Source of the DNA: Streptomyces sp. 135
Lineage (GTDB): Bacteria > Actinomycetota > Actinomycetes > Streptomycetales > Streptomycetaceae
DNA length: 64,000 nt
Direction: 5' to 3'
Assembly: GCF_020026305.1 (NCBI RefSeq)
Contig: NZ_CP075691.1
Span: forward strand, 1,302,001-1,366,000
Shown here: positions 1 to 12,769 of the stretch, piece by piece
Position numbering within the stretch: position 1 is the stretch's first letter
Layout of the letters: each line of letters begins with the position of its first letter
Translations under genes and position numbers: made by a program
The notes under the pieces: generated by a model
The model's database searches: none
What the model saw: the letters and a program-made list of their open reading frames with translations, nothing else
What the model was told of the DNA's origin: nothing

Positions 1-2
1 TG

Positions 3-2318
<2,316 letters not shown>

Positions 2319-2388
2319 CCGCCGGCCGGTTCGAGAGGCTGCTCCCCCTGATGTCCCGTATCGACCCGTAGCCGCCAGGAGGCGCCCG

Positions 2389-3543
2389 GTGTCCCCCACC
2401 TACGACGTGATCGTGATCGGCCTCGGCGGCATGGGCAGCGCCGCCGCCCACCACCTGTCCGCGCGCGGCGCCCGCGTCCTCGGCCTGGAGAAGTTCGGCC
2501 CGGTGCACAACCGCGGTTCCAGTCACGGCGGTTCGCGCATCACCCGGCAGTCCTACTTCGAGGACCCCGCGTACGTACCGCTGCTGCTGCGCGCGTACGA
2601 GCTCTACGACCGCCTCGAACGGGACACGGGCCGCGACATCGCCACCCTGTGCGGCGGTGTGATGCTCGGGCGCCCCGACAGCCGCCCCGTCTCCGGCTCG
2701 CTGCTCTCCGCCGAGCGGTGGGGACTGCCCCACGAGATGCTCGACGCCAAGGAGATCCGCCGCCGCTTCCCGACCCTCACCCCGCGCGACGACGAAGTGG
2801 CGCTCTACGAGGCGCGGGCGGGGCTCGTGCGGCCCGAGAACACCGTGGCCGCCCACCTCCAGCTCGCCACCCGCGACGGCGCCGACCTCCACTTCGAGGA
2901 GCCGATGACACGCTGGGAGCCCTGCCGGGACGGTGTGCGCGTGCACACCGCGGAGGACACTTACACGGCGGGCGGCCTGGTGATCTGTCCGGGCGCGTGG
3001 GCCCCGGAGCTGCTCACCGAGCTGGGCGTGCCGTTCAGCATCGAGCGGCAGGTCATGTACTGGTTCCAGCCGACCGGCGGAGTACGGCCGTTCCTCCCGG
3101 AGAACCACCCGATCTACATCTGGGAGGACGCGCACGGCGTACAGGTGTACGGATTCCCGTCCATCGACGGTCCGGAGCTCGGAGCCAAGGTCGCCTTCTT
3201 CCGCAAGGGCACGCCCTGCACCCCGCGGACCATCGAGCGGACGGTGCACGAAGAGGAGGTCGCCGCGATGGCCGAGCAGGTGGGACGGCTCATCCCGTCA
3301 CTCCCCGGCCACTTCCTCAAGGCCGCGACCTGCATGTACTCCAACACCCCCGACGAGCACTTCGTCATCGCGCGCCACCCGGCGCACCCCGGGTCGGTCA
3401 CCGTCGCCGCCGGATTCTCCGGACACGGCTTCAAGTTCGTGCCCGTGGTGGGCGAGATCATCGCCGACCTGGCCCTGGACGGCGCCACCGCGCACCCCAT
3501 CGAGCTCTTCGACCCCAGCCGCCTCACCGCCGCGCCCGCTTGA
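2389..3543 (+). CDS. solA: monomeric sarcosine oxidase / N-methyl amino acid oxidase
   Basis: 384 residues, the usual length of monomeric sarcosine oxidase (MSOX, SolA). It should oxidise sarcosine or another N-methyl amino acid to the amino acid, formaldehyde and hydrogen peroxide in the cytoplasm. The N-terminus has the dinucleotide-binding motif [15 protein letters not shown] (about residues 8-22). Cys315, in the context [12 protein letters not shown], coincides with the cysteine that carries covalent FAD in MSOX. The GTG start is preceded by AGGAGG (2377-2382). It ends 13 bases before the Rieske oxygenase gene, so the two are probably co-transcribed. Sequential demethylation with the upstream DMGDH-like protein is inferred from context. 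Confidence 0.88.
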   Translation: MSPTYDVIVIGLGGMGSAAAHHLSARGARVLGLEKFGPVHNRGSSHGGSRITRQSYFEDPAYVPLLLRAYELYDRLERDTGRDIATLCGGVMLGRPDSRPVSGSLLSAERWGLPHEMLDAKEIRRRFPTLTPRDDEVALYEARAGLVRPENTVAAHLQLATRDGADLHFEEPMTRWEPCRDGVRVHTAEDTYTAGGLVICPGAWAPELLTELGVPFSIERQVMYWFQPTGGVRPFLPENHPIYIWEDAHGVQVYGFPSIDGPELGAKVAFFRKGTPCTPRTIERTVHEEEVAAMAEQVGRLIPSLPGHFLKAATCMYSNTPDEHFVIARHPAHPGSVTVAAGFSGHGFKFVPVVGEIIADLALDGATAHPIELFDPSRLTAAPA

Positions 3544-3556
3544 GGAGTACGCCACC

Positions 3557-4684
3557 GTGACGACGACACCCCAGTTCCCGTCGCAGAGCCTCATCGCGAC
3601 GCTTCCCGGCCACTACTACACCGACCCGGAGGTCTTCCGGCAGGAGCAGGAACGCGTCTTCGAAGCCCTCTGGTTCTGCGCGGTGCGCGCCGCCGACCTC
3701 GACGCGCCGGGCGCCTTCCGGACGGTCCGGGTCGGCCGGGAGAGCGTTCTCGTCACCCGTTCACGCACCGGGGAGCTGCGGGCCTTCCTCAACGTCTGCC
3801 GGCACCGCGGCGCCCGCCTGTGCACGGAGGAGTCCGGGCAGGTCCGCCGCGCCCTGCAATGCCCGTACCACGCCTGGACGTACGACCTCGACGGCAAGCT
3901 CATCGCCGCGCCCAACCTGGTGAAGATGCCGGACGTGGACCGCTCCGCGTACGGCCTGATGAGGGTCGCCCTGCGGGAGTGGCTCGGCTACGCGTGGGTG
4001 TGTCTGGCCGATGAACCGCCCTCCTTCGAGGAGACCGTGATCGGCGCGGCGGTCGAACGTCTGGGCGACGCGGCGTCGATCGAGCGGTACGGCACCGAGC
4101 GGCTCGCCCTCGGCAGGCGCATCACGTACGACGTACGGGCGAACTGGAAGCTGATCGTCGAGAACTTCATGGAGTGCTACCACTGCGCGACGATCCACCC
4201 CGAACTGACGGACGTGCTGCCGGAGTTCGCCGACGGCTTCGCCGCACAGTACTACATAGGGCACGGCGCCGCGTTCGGTGAGGAGGTGGGCGGCTTCACG
4301 GTCGACGGCAGCGCGGGCTTCGGCCGCCTCCCCGAGGTCGCGGACGACCAGGACCGCCGCTACTACGCCATCACCGTGAAGCCGGCCGTCTTCGTCAACC
4401 TCGTCCCCGACCATGTGATCCTGCACCGGATGTTCCCGATGGCCGAGGACCGCACGGTCGTCGAGTGCGACTGGCTGTACGCGCCCGACGTCGTCGCGTC
4501 CGGCGCCGACCTGTCGAAGTCCGTGGAGCTCTTCCACCGGGTCAACACCCAGGACTTCGCGGCCTGCGAGCGCACCCAGCCCGCGATGGCGTCACGCGCC
4601 TACCGCGCGGGCGGGGTGCTGGTGCCGACCGAGCACCACATCGGGCACTTCCACGAGTGGCTCACCAAGACGCTCGCTACGTAG
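3557..4684 (+). CDS. Rieske [2Fe-2S] ring-hydroxylating-type oxygenase alpha subunit, glycine betaine demethylase-like
   Basis: 375 residues. The Rieske cluster ligands are visible as C81-x-H83 and C102-xx-H105. The mononuclear iron site shows H209 and H214 in the context NFMECYHCATIHPE. Members of this subfamily (GbcA-like) demethylate quaternary amines such as glycine betaine or carnitine rather than aromatic rings. The two flanking upstream genes handle dimethylglycine and sarcosine, so glycine betaine to dimethylglycine is the favoured reaction, by inference. A reductase partner (GbcB-like) is not present downstream and could be upstream of the window or elsewhere. GTG start with GAGGAG just after the solA stop. 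It is convergent with the SMC-like ATPase gene, 28 bases away. Confidence 0.85.
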   Translation: MTTTPQFPSQSLIATLPGHYYTDPEVFRQEQERVFEALWFCAVRAADLDAPGAFRTVRVGRESVLVTRSRTGELRAFLNVCRHRGARLCTEESGQVRRALQCPYHAWTYDLDGKLIAAPNLVKMPDVDRSAYGLMRVALREWLGYAWVCLADEPPSFEETVIGAAVERLGDAASIERYGTERLALGRRITYDVRANWKLIVENFMECYHCATIHPELTDVLPEFADGFAAQYYIGHGAAFGEEVGGFTVDGSAGFGRLPEVADDQDRRYYAITVKPAVFVNLVPDHVILHRMFPMAEDRTVVECDWLYAPDVVASGADLSKSVELFHRVNTQDFAACERTQPAMASRAYRAGGVLVPTEHHIGHFHEWLTKTLAT

Positions 4685-4712
4685 CGGCACACTCGGGGTA
4701 CGCGGCAGCTCG

Positions 4713-7700
4713 CTAGGGAGTGGGCGTCGGGCGCTTGTACATCCGGGTGGCCGTGATCTGCCCGTGCACCGTCTCGCCGTCGGGGTCCTCGGGGTCGCGC
4801 TGCGGCAGGCCCGGGCGCAGGTGCTCCTCGACACTGATGTACTTCAGGCCCGCCCGCAGGTCCGCGTCGTTCCGCAAGCGGATGACCAGCGGGAACTCCG
4901 CGAGCGCCGTCGTGTCGAACAACCCGGTCGTGTAGAGCAGCTGCACGCCGAGCGCGTCGGAGACGGCCCGCTGGAGCTCCAGGAGGTACGTCGCGTTGGC
5001 ACGGCCGATGGGGTTGTCCAGGAAGAGCGTGCCCGCGTGCCGGTGCTTGTCGCGGCCCCGGTCGTTGCTGCGCAGGGCGGCCATCGTGCAGTACAGGGCG
5101 ATGGCGGCGGTGAGCAGCTGGCCTCCGGAGAAGACGTCGCCCATCTGTCCGACCGGGACGCGCTCGGCACGCAGCACGGCGTCCGGCTTGAGGATCTCGA
5201 CGGCGACACCGCGCGGCTCCAGGGCGGCCTGGACACCGCGCAGCAGCAGGGACATGCCGTCACGCCGCATGTCGGAGTTCTTCTTCACCGCCGCGCGCGT
5301 GGCCTCATCGATGACCTCGCCGAGACGCTCCACGAGGGTGGCCTGGTCCGGCTCCTCGAAGCGGACCCGCAGGAACTCCTGGCCCGACCACTCCCCCAGC
5401 CCTTCGGGCAGGCGCGACAGGCGCTGGGCGGACCTGAGCGTCGCGAGCGCCGACTCGACGAGGCCGCGCAGGCGGTCGACGATGCTGTCGCGGTTGCGCT
5501 CCAGCTGCTCCAGCTCGTCGGTCAGGACGCGCAGCCGGGGCGCGAAGGCGTCGGCCCACTTCTTGGCGTGCTCGGGCAGCGCGGAGGCGGGCAGCTCGCG
5601 GATCTGCTGCCGGGCGGGGGTGCGGACCTGCTCGTAGCGGGTCGAGTTCGCGTGGCGTACGAGTATGTCGCTGGCCTCGCGGACGGCCGCCTCGGCGGCG
5701 GACAGGTCGGCGGCGCAGCCGCGCAGGGACCGGCGGGTCTCCGCGGCGGCCTGGCGGGCCTCTTCGAGGGTGCCGGGGTAGGGCTCGGGCTCCTCTTCGG
5801 GGTCTTCCTGGTGCTCGCGCAGGAGGTCCCGCAGGAGGGCGGCCGTCTCGTCGAAGCCGCCTGCGGCGTCCTCCGTGGCGCGGTGGGCCTGGAGCAGTGC
5901 GGCGTGCGCTTCCTTGGCGCGGCTCAGGGCCTCGGTGTGCGCGGCCAGTTCGCCGGTGGCGGTGCGCAGGAGCGCCTGGGCCTGCTCGGCGTCGGCGGGG
6001 ACGAGCTCCTCGGGCAGCTCGGTGTGGGCCTCGCCGTCCTCCGGGGCGTGCCGCTCGGCCTCGCCGCGCAGTCGGCCGAGCTGCTCGCTGGCGGTGGCGG
6101 CGCGGGCCTCGATGAGCTGGACCTGCGCCTCCGCGCGCGCGGCGGCGGCCTGCCGGGAGGGGCCGTCGGAGCCGTCGGTGCCTTCGAGGAGCAGGGCGGC
6201 GCGGGTGCGGACCTTGTTGCTGAGCCGGTCCAGCTCGGCGAGGGCCGCGCTCTCGTCGCTCTCGGCGCGGGCCTGCTCGGCCCGCAGGTCGGCGCCGACG
6301 CCCACCTTCTCGTAGAGCTGCGACGCCGCGCGGTAGGCCTCGCGGAGGGCGGGCAGCGACGTCTTCGGGGCCTCGGTTTCCTCGGGGATGTCCTCGGGGG
6401 CGCCGGCGATCTCGGCGCGCTCGGCGCGCAGCGCGCGGGCGGTGCGGCGGGCGTCGTCGGCGGCGCGCTGGGCCGCGCGGCGGTCCTCGTCGGCGGCGCG
6501 GGCGCGGTCCAGGCAGGTCTGGGCGCGGGCCTCGGCCTCGACGGCGTCGTCGGCCAGTTCGCGCAGCTTGGTCTGCCAGTACCCTCTCGCGGAGCCGGAA
6601 GGCGAGGCCCGCGAGGGCGTCGGCGGCACGGCGGGCGCGCTGGGCGGCCTCCTGGCGCTCGTCCTGCTCGCGTGCCGCCTCGCCCGCGGCCTCGTCGGCC
6701 TCGGCGCGCGCGGTGCGGGCCTCGGTCAGCTCCGCCTCGGCCTCCTCGGCGAAGGCCCGTGCTTCCTGGGCGGCGGTGGCGAGCTCGGCGAGGCGGCCGC
6801 TCGGGCAGCCGGTGCGCCAGGAGGCCAGGCGCGCGGCCAGCTCGCGGTCCTTGGCGAGGCGGGCGGCGAGCGCGCGGATCTCCTCGTCGCGCTGGGCGGC
6901 CCGCGCGCGGAGCGCCTGCCGCTCCTCGTCGGCGGCGTGCTCGTCGTGCATGGCGGGGTTCGGCGGGACGAGAAATACGCTGCCGGCACTGCTGTCCGTG
7001 GCGTGCTCGCTCGGCGTGGGGGCGAGGAGGGCGGCGGCGGTGCCCACGGCGACGGCCGAGCGGGGCAGCAGGGCGGCGTCCGCGAGGGCGTCGCGGGCGC
7101 GCGCGTGGGTGTCCGGGTCAGTGATGACCACGCCGTCGACCAGCTCGGGCCGGGCGGCGAGCACGCGCGCGTGGTCGGCGGGGTCGACGGCCTGGGCGAG
7201 ATAGCGCCAGCCGGGCAGCGCGGGGATGCCGTGCTCGCCGAGGAACTCGACGGTGGCGAGGACGTCGGGGCCGGGCGGGAGCAGCCCGCCGTCACCGAGG
7301 GCGCCGAGGATGCGGGAGTCGTCGGCGGCGGCGGTGCGCAGGTCGAAGAGCTGGCGTTCGGCGGAGGCGACGCTGTCGTCGAGGAGGGCGCGCAGGTCGT
7401 CGGCGGAGCGGTCGAGCTCTTCTACGGAGAGGGCGGTTCCTGCCGCTGCGGAGAGCGCGCTTCCCGCTGTGGAGGAGTCTCCGTTCTCGGCGCTGCGCGG
7501 CTGCGGTACGGCGCTCCTGCCGGTGGGCAGGCTCAGCAGCTCGGCGAGGCGCTCGTCCCCCGCGATGGACCCGGCGGCGCGGCGCTCCGCGTCGTGGGCG
7601 GCCTCGGCGGCGGTCGCGGCGTCGGAGGCGCGGGCGGCGGTCAGCTCGGCGCGGGCCTCGGCGGCGGCGGCCTCCTTGGCGTGGTCGGCGGCCCGGCGGG

Positions 7701-9364
7701 CGGCCTCACGCGCGGTGTCCCACGCGGCGACGGTGGTCTTCTCCGCGTCGCTCGCGGCGAGGGCGGCGCGGGCCGGGTCGGCGTCGGGGCGGTGTCGTCG
7801 AGCCAGCCCGCGCGCACGGCCTCCGCGGTCTCCTGCTCGACCTCGCTGAGGCGCTGGCGCAGGTGTCCGGCCTCGCTGCGGGCCCGCTGGGCCTCGGTGG
7901 CGGCGGCGGTGGCGTCGCGGTGCGCGGCCTCGCCGGTCTCCTGGAGGGCGGCGGAACGCTCCTCCTCCTCGTTCGCGACGTTCTCGGCGCCTTCGGCGGC
8001 GGTGTGCAGGGCGCGGACGAGGTCGGACGCGGCCTTCGCGCGGGCGGCGAGCGCGGGGCGGCGTCCCGCTCGGCCTCGCGGATCGCGGCGGCCACGCGCG
8101 CGGAGCGGTCGGCGGCCGCGCGGTGCCGCAGGACGGCTTCGGCGGCCTGCCAGGCGGCGTGCAGTGTCCGCGCGTCGGCGAGCTCGCGGCGCTGCGCGGC
8201 GGCGGCCTTCTCGGCGACGGTGAGCGCCAAGGAGGCGTGGCGGTAGGCCAGTTCGGCGGAGATCAGGGCGCTCTTGCCGCGGGCCCGCTCGGCCTCGGTG
8301 ACGGTGTGGGTGGCGGCGGTGACCTGCTCGGCGAGCGTCGCGGCGCGGCCCCGCTCCTCGACGGCGCGCGCGGAGAGGCGGCGGGCCAGGGTCCGTGTGC
8401 GGCGCTCGGCGGCCGCGTGCACGTCACGCGCGCGTGCCCGGGTCTCGGCGGCGTCGACGATGCGTCCCAGCAGGTCGACGGAGCCCGCGGTGAAGTCCCG
8501 CTCGGCCATCAGCTCGGCCCGTCGGCCCAACTTGTTGCCGAAGCCGTGGACGAGGTCGGCGAGGCCGTCCGTGTCGCGGGTGTCGGTGACGGCGCGCAGC
8601 AGCAGGTCGGTGAAGTCGGAGTCCTTCTTGACCGCGAAGAGGCCCGCGGCCTCGCCCTCGTCGGCGTTCATCTCCCGCTGGTAGCGGAAGAGTTCGGGGT
8701 CGAGGCCCAGGTCGCCGAGGTGTTCGTTCCAGCGGTCGTGGATCTCTTCCCAGTGCACTTCGAGGTGGGGGTACGCCTTGGTCGCCTCGGTCAGGGCGTC
8801 GCGGAAGCCCTTCATGGTGCGCCGCCGCCCCTGCGCGCCCGAGGCGCCCTCCGCGGAGGGCCGCACGGCGGTGGACTCGGCGACCGGCAGCGAGTCCAGG
8901 CTCATGCCGGGCCCTGGCCGGAAGGAGTACCAGGCCTCGGCGAACTTCCGCGGGTCGTTCGAGACCTGCCGGCCCCGCCATTCGCTGACCTTGCCGACGA
9001 CCACGCACTCGCCGGTCAGGGTGTGCTGCCACTCCAGGGCGACGTGCCCGCAGTCGTCGGCGAGCAGGAACTTGCGCAGTACGCCGGAGCTGGCGCCGCC
9101 GAGCGTGTTCCGGTGACCCGGCAGCATCACCGAGAAGATCAGCTTGAGCAGGACGGACTTGCCGCCGCCGTTCTCCAGGAAGAGCACGCCCGCGGGGGCG
9201 GGGCGGCGCGGCGGGCCGGTCGGCTCGTCCTGGAAGAACTCCGCCTGGGTGGGGGCGGGGTCGGGCACCTCGGCACCCACACCGCGCAGGTCGAGCACGG
9301 TGTCGGCGTAGCGCGCACCGGCCGGACCGATGGAGTAGAGGCGGATCCGGGACAGCTCGTACAT
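4713..9364 (-). pseudogene. SMC-like ATPase of a JetC/MukB type complex, interrupted by three 1-base frame disruptions
   Basis: If the frame is repaired this encodes about 1,550 residues. Order: N-terminal ATPase half with Walker A ENGGGKS (residues 64-70), very long Ala/Arg/Glu-rich coiled coils, then a C-terminal half with ABC signature FSGGQ (bases about 5119-5145) and Walker B LFLDN (about 5010-5025). The reading frame breaks in three places: one base appears missing at GGGG 8055-8058, one missing at GGGG 7786-7789, and one extra in CCC 6582-6584 (plus-strand letters). Adding or removing one base at each site restores an uninterrupted protein with strong GC3 bias on both sides. Without repair, only about 435 N-terminal residues are in the correct frame. 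The gene may be freshly inactivated or may carry sequencing errors; all three sites are short homopolymers. It is the last gene of a three-gene set with the two genes upstream. The Walker B has Asn where Glu is expected. Confidence 0.8.
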
Positions 9365-9433
9365 GGCGGCGGACTCTCGTCGTAAGTAAGTCGTGGGGAA
9401 CGGCGGGGAGGTGGGGGAAGCGGACCTGCGGCG

Positions 9434-10327
9434 TCAGGAGTGGAAGGGCAGTCCCGCGTCGGCGGCCAGCTCCAGGTCGTCGGTGTCTTCGGGGGGCAGC
9501 AGCGTCGCCGAGCCGTCGGTGACCGGGACGACGCCGAGCTCCAGGAGCTCCGCCATGGCCGCGCTGCCCGCCATGTCGCGAACCTGCAACTGATAGCGGG
9601 CCGTGGTGCGGTACGTCCCTCCGGAGTCGTCGCCCGTGCGCTGGAGGAACCCGGAGTCGGTGAGGAAGGCGACGGCCTTGCCGACGATGCCGGTGGTCGA
9701 ACCGGCGAGGCGGCGGGCGTCCTTGGTGGCTCCGGTCGAGCTGCGCCGCGCCCAGATCCGCCAGGCGGCCTCCAGCCCAGGGGCGTCGGTGGCGGGGTCG
9801 GTGTTCTCGCCCTGTTCCTCGGCGCGTTCCTCCAGGCGGCGGCAGGCCTGGCGTACGAAGGCGTCGACGCCGTTGACCGTGACGCGGCCGATGTAGCCGT
9901 CGTCGGCGAGGTCCTCGGGGCGCGGGAAGGCCATGGCGGCGACGGCGAGGTGCGCGAGACCGTGCAGGAAGCGGTCGGTGGAGTCGGTCGCGGCGCGCCG
10001 GGCGTAGTCGCCCATGCGGACGGCGAAGACGGAGTCCTCGGCGGCGGTCACGGCCATCCCCGCGCGCGGGGACACCTCCAGCACGACGAGTCCGAGCCCG
10101 GCGGCGACGGCGTCGGCGAGCCGCGCGAAGGGCGGGTCCTCGCGGTAGCGGCGCAGCAGTTCGGCGTACTCCTGGTCACGGGAGGGCTGGAGCTTCGGCT
10201 GCAGCCCGAAGGCGACGAGCCGCGCGGCGTCTGCGGCGTCGCCCGGGGTGAGCGGCGCGGGGCCGACTGGCGCCGTGGCGGACTCCGGCTCGCCCCACGC
10301 GGCGTGCTCTGCGGGGTGCTCGGTCAC
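9434..10327 (-). CDS. KITE/JetB-MukE-like small subunit of the SMC-like complex
   Basis: 297 residues, GTG start with AAGGAG nine bases upstream. After a variable Ala/Pro-rich N-terminus of about 40 residues, residues 50-200 form a helical region, and a winged-helix-like segment follows around residues 205-255 (RIWARRSSTGATKDARRL, then a beta-rich stretch). Position between a kleisin-like and an SMC-like gene, length and predicted fold match the MukE/MksE/JetB role of bridging kleisin and ATPase. I assign it by operon context and shape, not by a diagnostic motif. The spacing to the ATPase start is 69 bases. Confidence 0.6.
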   Translation of the reverse strand: MTEHPAEHAAWGEPESATAPVGPAPLTPGDAADAARLVAFGLQPKLQPSRDQEYAELLRRYREDPPFARLADAVAAGLGLVVLEVSPRAGMAVTAAEDSVFAVRMGDYARRAATDSTDRFLHGLAHLAVAAMAFPRPEDLADDGYIGRVTVNGVDAFVRQACRRLEERAEEQGENTDPATDAPGLEAAWRIWARRSSTGATKDARRLAGSTTGIVGKAVAFLTDSGFLQRTGDDSGGTYRTTARYQLQVRDMAGSAAMAELLELGVVPVTDGSATLLPPEDTDDLELAADAGLPFHS

Positions 10328-10424
10328 GGCGTGTGCTCCTTGTGGGGGTGGTGCGGGGCGATGCGGTTTGGGTCAGCGGGGGGACAGGGGGTGAAAGCGC
10401 CGAAGCGGCTCACGAGGGTCGTGG

Positions 10425-11951
10425 TCATGCCGCCTCCTTCCGGTCGGCCGCCATGCCGACGGCGTCCAGGAGGGCCGTGCCGACGATGAGGTCGGCGCCG
10501 CCGAACTCCTCGTCGTTCAGTTCCGTGCCGTCGTCCACGGCGAAGAGCAGCTTCTCCTCGCCCTGGCGGTAGGCGGTGCCGACCGGCGGGCTGGCCGCGT
10601 GGACGGCCAGCAGGGCCACCAGGTAGGGCAGTTCGGGGTCGCGGAGCCGGGCCTCCGCGAGCAGGCCCGAGAGGCGGCGCGGCGCGTCGGACGGCAGGTC
10701 GAGCAGCTCCATGGCGCTCGCGAGCTGCTCCTCGCTGAAGCGGCTGTCGTCGGGGGTGGCGATCAGGTCCGGCTCGGGCATCTCCGCGCCCAGGTGCTCC
10801 CGCTCCATCGGCGGCGTCAGCAGTATGTCGACGAGATCCCCGACCCGGACGGACACGGGCGTACGCAGGCCGGTCCCACGCGCGAAGAAGGCGTCCGTCA
10901 CGCGCGTCGCTTGCTCCGCGGGGAGCGGCAGGAGCGGTGCGAGGAGCTGACCGTACAGATCCAGGCCCGCGCGGGCGGTGGGGGTCGCGAACGCCTGCCG
11001 GTCCTGCTCGGCACGGAACAGCGGGCCCGCTTCGAGGAGGCGGGACTGGAGCTGGGTGTGGCGGCGGATGCAGTCCTTGACGATGTCGACCAGCTCGGCG
11101 GCGCGGCGCTTGTGCTCGGGGTCCTCGGACTCGTCGCGGGCCTTGCGGATGTTGGTCAGGATCGCGTTCTCGTGGCGGTAGCGGTCGGCGACGTGGTCGA
11201 GCGCCTCCGCGATCATGTCGGGGACGCTCTGGAGCCAGTCGACCGCGCGGACGTTGCGCCGGGTGGCGTCGAGGGCCTTGCGGAGCGTTTCCGAGTACTG
11301 CACGGTGCGGTAGCGGGCCTGTTCGGCGGCGAGCTGCGCGTCGGCGAGCCTGCCGCGGCTGATCAGGACCTCCAGCTTCACCTCGGCGGCGATCTGGGCG
11401 CTGGTGACGTCGGTGTCGAGGGCGCCCACCAGGACGTTGACCGCCTCGTCGGTCGTGCGCAGGTAGACGGTGCCGCCGTACCCGGGGACCTCTTCGAGGA
11501 GCTTGAAGTCGTAGTCCCTGCGGACATATGTCCCATCAGGTGCAAAGGTGCCGTAGACCGCGCGGAAGCCGCGGTCGACGCTGCCGACGTTGATCAGGTT
11601 CTCCAGGACCCAGCGGGCCACGCGCTCGTGCTCGGCGGCGGGGCGCTGCGGGGCCTGCGCGGCGACACGCGGGAGCAACCTGGCGACGATCTGCTCGTGG
11701 TCGGCGCCGGTGTCGAAGTCCATGTTGAGCGTGACGAGGTCGATGGCGGACAGGGCCACCTCGGCCATCGCGTACACCGTGTACTCGCCCGCGAGGTTGG
11801 CCTTGCGCACGTCGAGGTCGTGCAGCGGGGCCGTGCAGGCCAGGGCGCGCAGGCGGCGCGCCAGGCCCTCGTCGGCGGCCGGGCCCAGAGCGGGCCGCGG
11901 CCCCGCGCTGAGCTGGGGCGGAGCGGTGTCCGTAACGGCAGGCGAAGTCAC
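10425..11951 (-). CDS. kleisin-like (JetA/MukF-type) subunit of the SMC-like complex
   Basis: About 508 residues. An N-terminal helical, winged-helix-like region (about residues 20-110) precedes a segment about 190-330 rich in Arg/Glu/Ala heptads (coiled coil), then an acidic C-terminal region. This is the MukF/JetA layout. It is the first gene of the minus-strand set and should clamp the ATPase heads together. Start choice: GTG at 11951 sits directly after a TAGTCT box with no Shine-Dalgarno, so a leaderless message is likely; an ATG 30 bases upstream is the alternative. No gene for the JetD (TOPRIM-like nuclease) subunit is found on either side. Family membership is inferred from order and architecture. 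Confidence 0.6.
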   Translation of the reverse strand: MTSPAVTDTAPPQLSAGPRPALGPAADEGLARRLRALACTAPLHDLDVRKANLAGEYTVYAMAEVALSAIDLVTLNMDFDTGADHEQIVARLLPRVAAQAPQRPAAEHERVARWVLENLINVGSVDRGFRAVYGTFAPDGTYVRRDYDFKLLEEVPGYGGTVYLRTTDEAVNVLVGALDTDVTSAQIAAEVKLEVLISRGRLADAQLAAEQARYRTVQYSETLRKALDATRRNVRAVDWLQSVPDMIAEALDHVADRYRHENAILTNIRKARDESEDPEHKRRAAELVDIVKDCIRRHTQLQSRLLEAGPLFRAEQDRQAFATPTARAGLDLYGQLLAPLLPLPAEQATRVTDAFFARGTGLRTPVSVRVGDLVDILLTPPMEREHLGAEMPEPDLIATPDDSRFSEEQLASAMELLDLPSDAPRRLSGLLAEARLRDPELPYLVALLAVHAASPPVGTAYRQGEEKLLFAVDDGTELNDEEFGGADLIVGTALLDAVGMAADRKEAA

Positions 11952-12009
11952 GGTGCACAGACTAGGTCCTCGGTCTGACAACGGTCGAAACGGCGCAGAT
12001 CTGGCGGGC

Positions 12010-12726
12010 TCAGCCGCCGTCCCGCTCGTCCTTCGTGCCGCTGCGCCGGTAGGCGTCGAGGACCCGTCGGCGCGAGTCGTCGAGGTACTCGGCGAGGAGC
12101 CTCTCGGCCTCCTCGCGACGGCCTTCCTGGAGGGCCGTCAGGATCTGCCGGTTGCGTGCGAGGTAGGGCTCGTGGAGCCGCCGGGGTTCGTCCACCACGT
12201 GGAAGGCGAGGCGCAGTTCGGCGAAGACGCTGCGCATCAGTTCGTCGGTGCGGGCGCTTCCGGCGAGGGCGACCAGCTCCCGATGGAAGTGGATGTTGGC
12301 GGTGGACACGCCTTTCCAGTCACCCGTGCGGGCGGCGTGCCGCCCGTCCGAGACGGCGTCGGCGAGCCCGTCCACGGCATAGGGCGGCTCGCCGAGCGTG
12401 CGGACGACGGCGCATTCGACGAGGGCCCGGGTGCGGTAGATGTCCTCCACGTCCTCGTCGGTCAGCCTGCGGACGAAGACGCCGCGGTTGAGCTGATGTT
12501 CCAGCAGCCGTTCGTGCGTGAGCAGCCGGAACGCCTCACGGAGCGTGTTGCGCGAGACGCCGAGCGCACCACCGATGCTGTCCTCGGAGAGGCGGGTCCC
12601 GGGCGGGAAGAAGCCCGCGGCGATGCGGCTCCTGAGGATGTCCGAGACCCGCTCGGCCGTACTGGTGCGCCCGAGCAGGGCGCGGTCGTCGGCCAGTCCG
12701 TTCACGTCAGCCATCCCCTCCGCCAT
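12010..12726 (-). CDS. GntR/FadR-family transcriptional regulator
   Basis: 238 residues. An N-terminal winged helix (about residues 22-90, with RVSDILRSRIAAGFFPPGTRLSEDSIGGALGVSR as the recognisable pattern, positions 25-58) is followed by an all-helical FCD effector domain carrying the metal-binding Asp/His pattern (IHFHRELVALAG and HEPYLARN regions). It is transcribed away from an MFS transporter and the pxp genes and probably represses them when an oxoproline- or glutamate-related ligand is absent. The start is uncertain: ATG 12726, ATG 12714 and ATG 12750 are all possible and none has a well-spaced ribosome site. A perfect palindrome lies between this gene and the transporter. Confidence 0.85.
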   Translation of the reverse strand: MAEGMADVNGLADDRALLGRTSTAERVSDILRSRIAAGFFPPGTRLSEDSIGGALGVSRNTLREAFRLLTHERLLEHQLNRGVFVRRLTDEDVEDIYRTRALVECAVVRTLGEPPYAVDGLADAVSDGRHAARTGDWKGVSTANIHFHRELVALAGSARTDELMRSVFAELRLAFHVVDEPRRLHEPYLARNRQILTALQEGRREEAERLLAEYLDDSRRRVLDAYRRSGTKDERDGG

Positions 12727-12769
12727 GCCCGGATTCAATCGCACATACAAGAACGAGACAACAGGGGTA

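Noticed and set aside
4764-7124. Long plus-strand open frame antisense to the SMC-like gene
   Set aside because: It is Gly/Val/Arg-rich with the composition of a GC-skewed shadow frame; the minus strand shows Walker motifs and coiled coils.
6582-8058. Phase variation of the SMC-like gene by homopolymer slippage
   Set aside because: Tracts of three and four bases are too short to be hypermutable; decay or sequencing error is simpler.
4713-11951. Complete Wadjet defence system
   Set aside because: No JetD-type gene on either side, and the ATPase frame is broken as given; only an SMC-like trio can be claimed.
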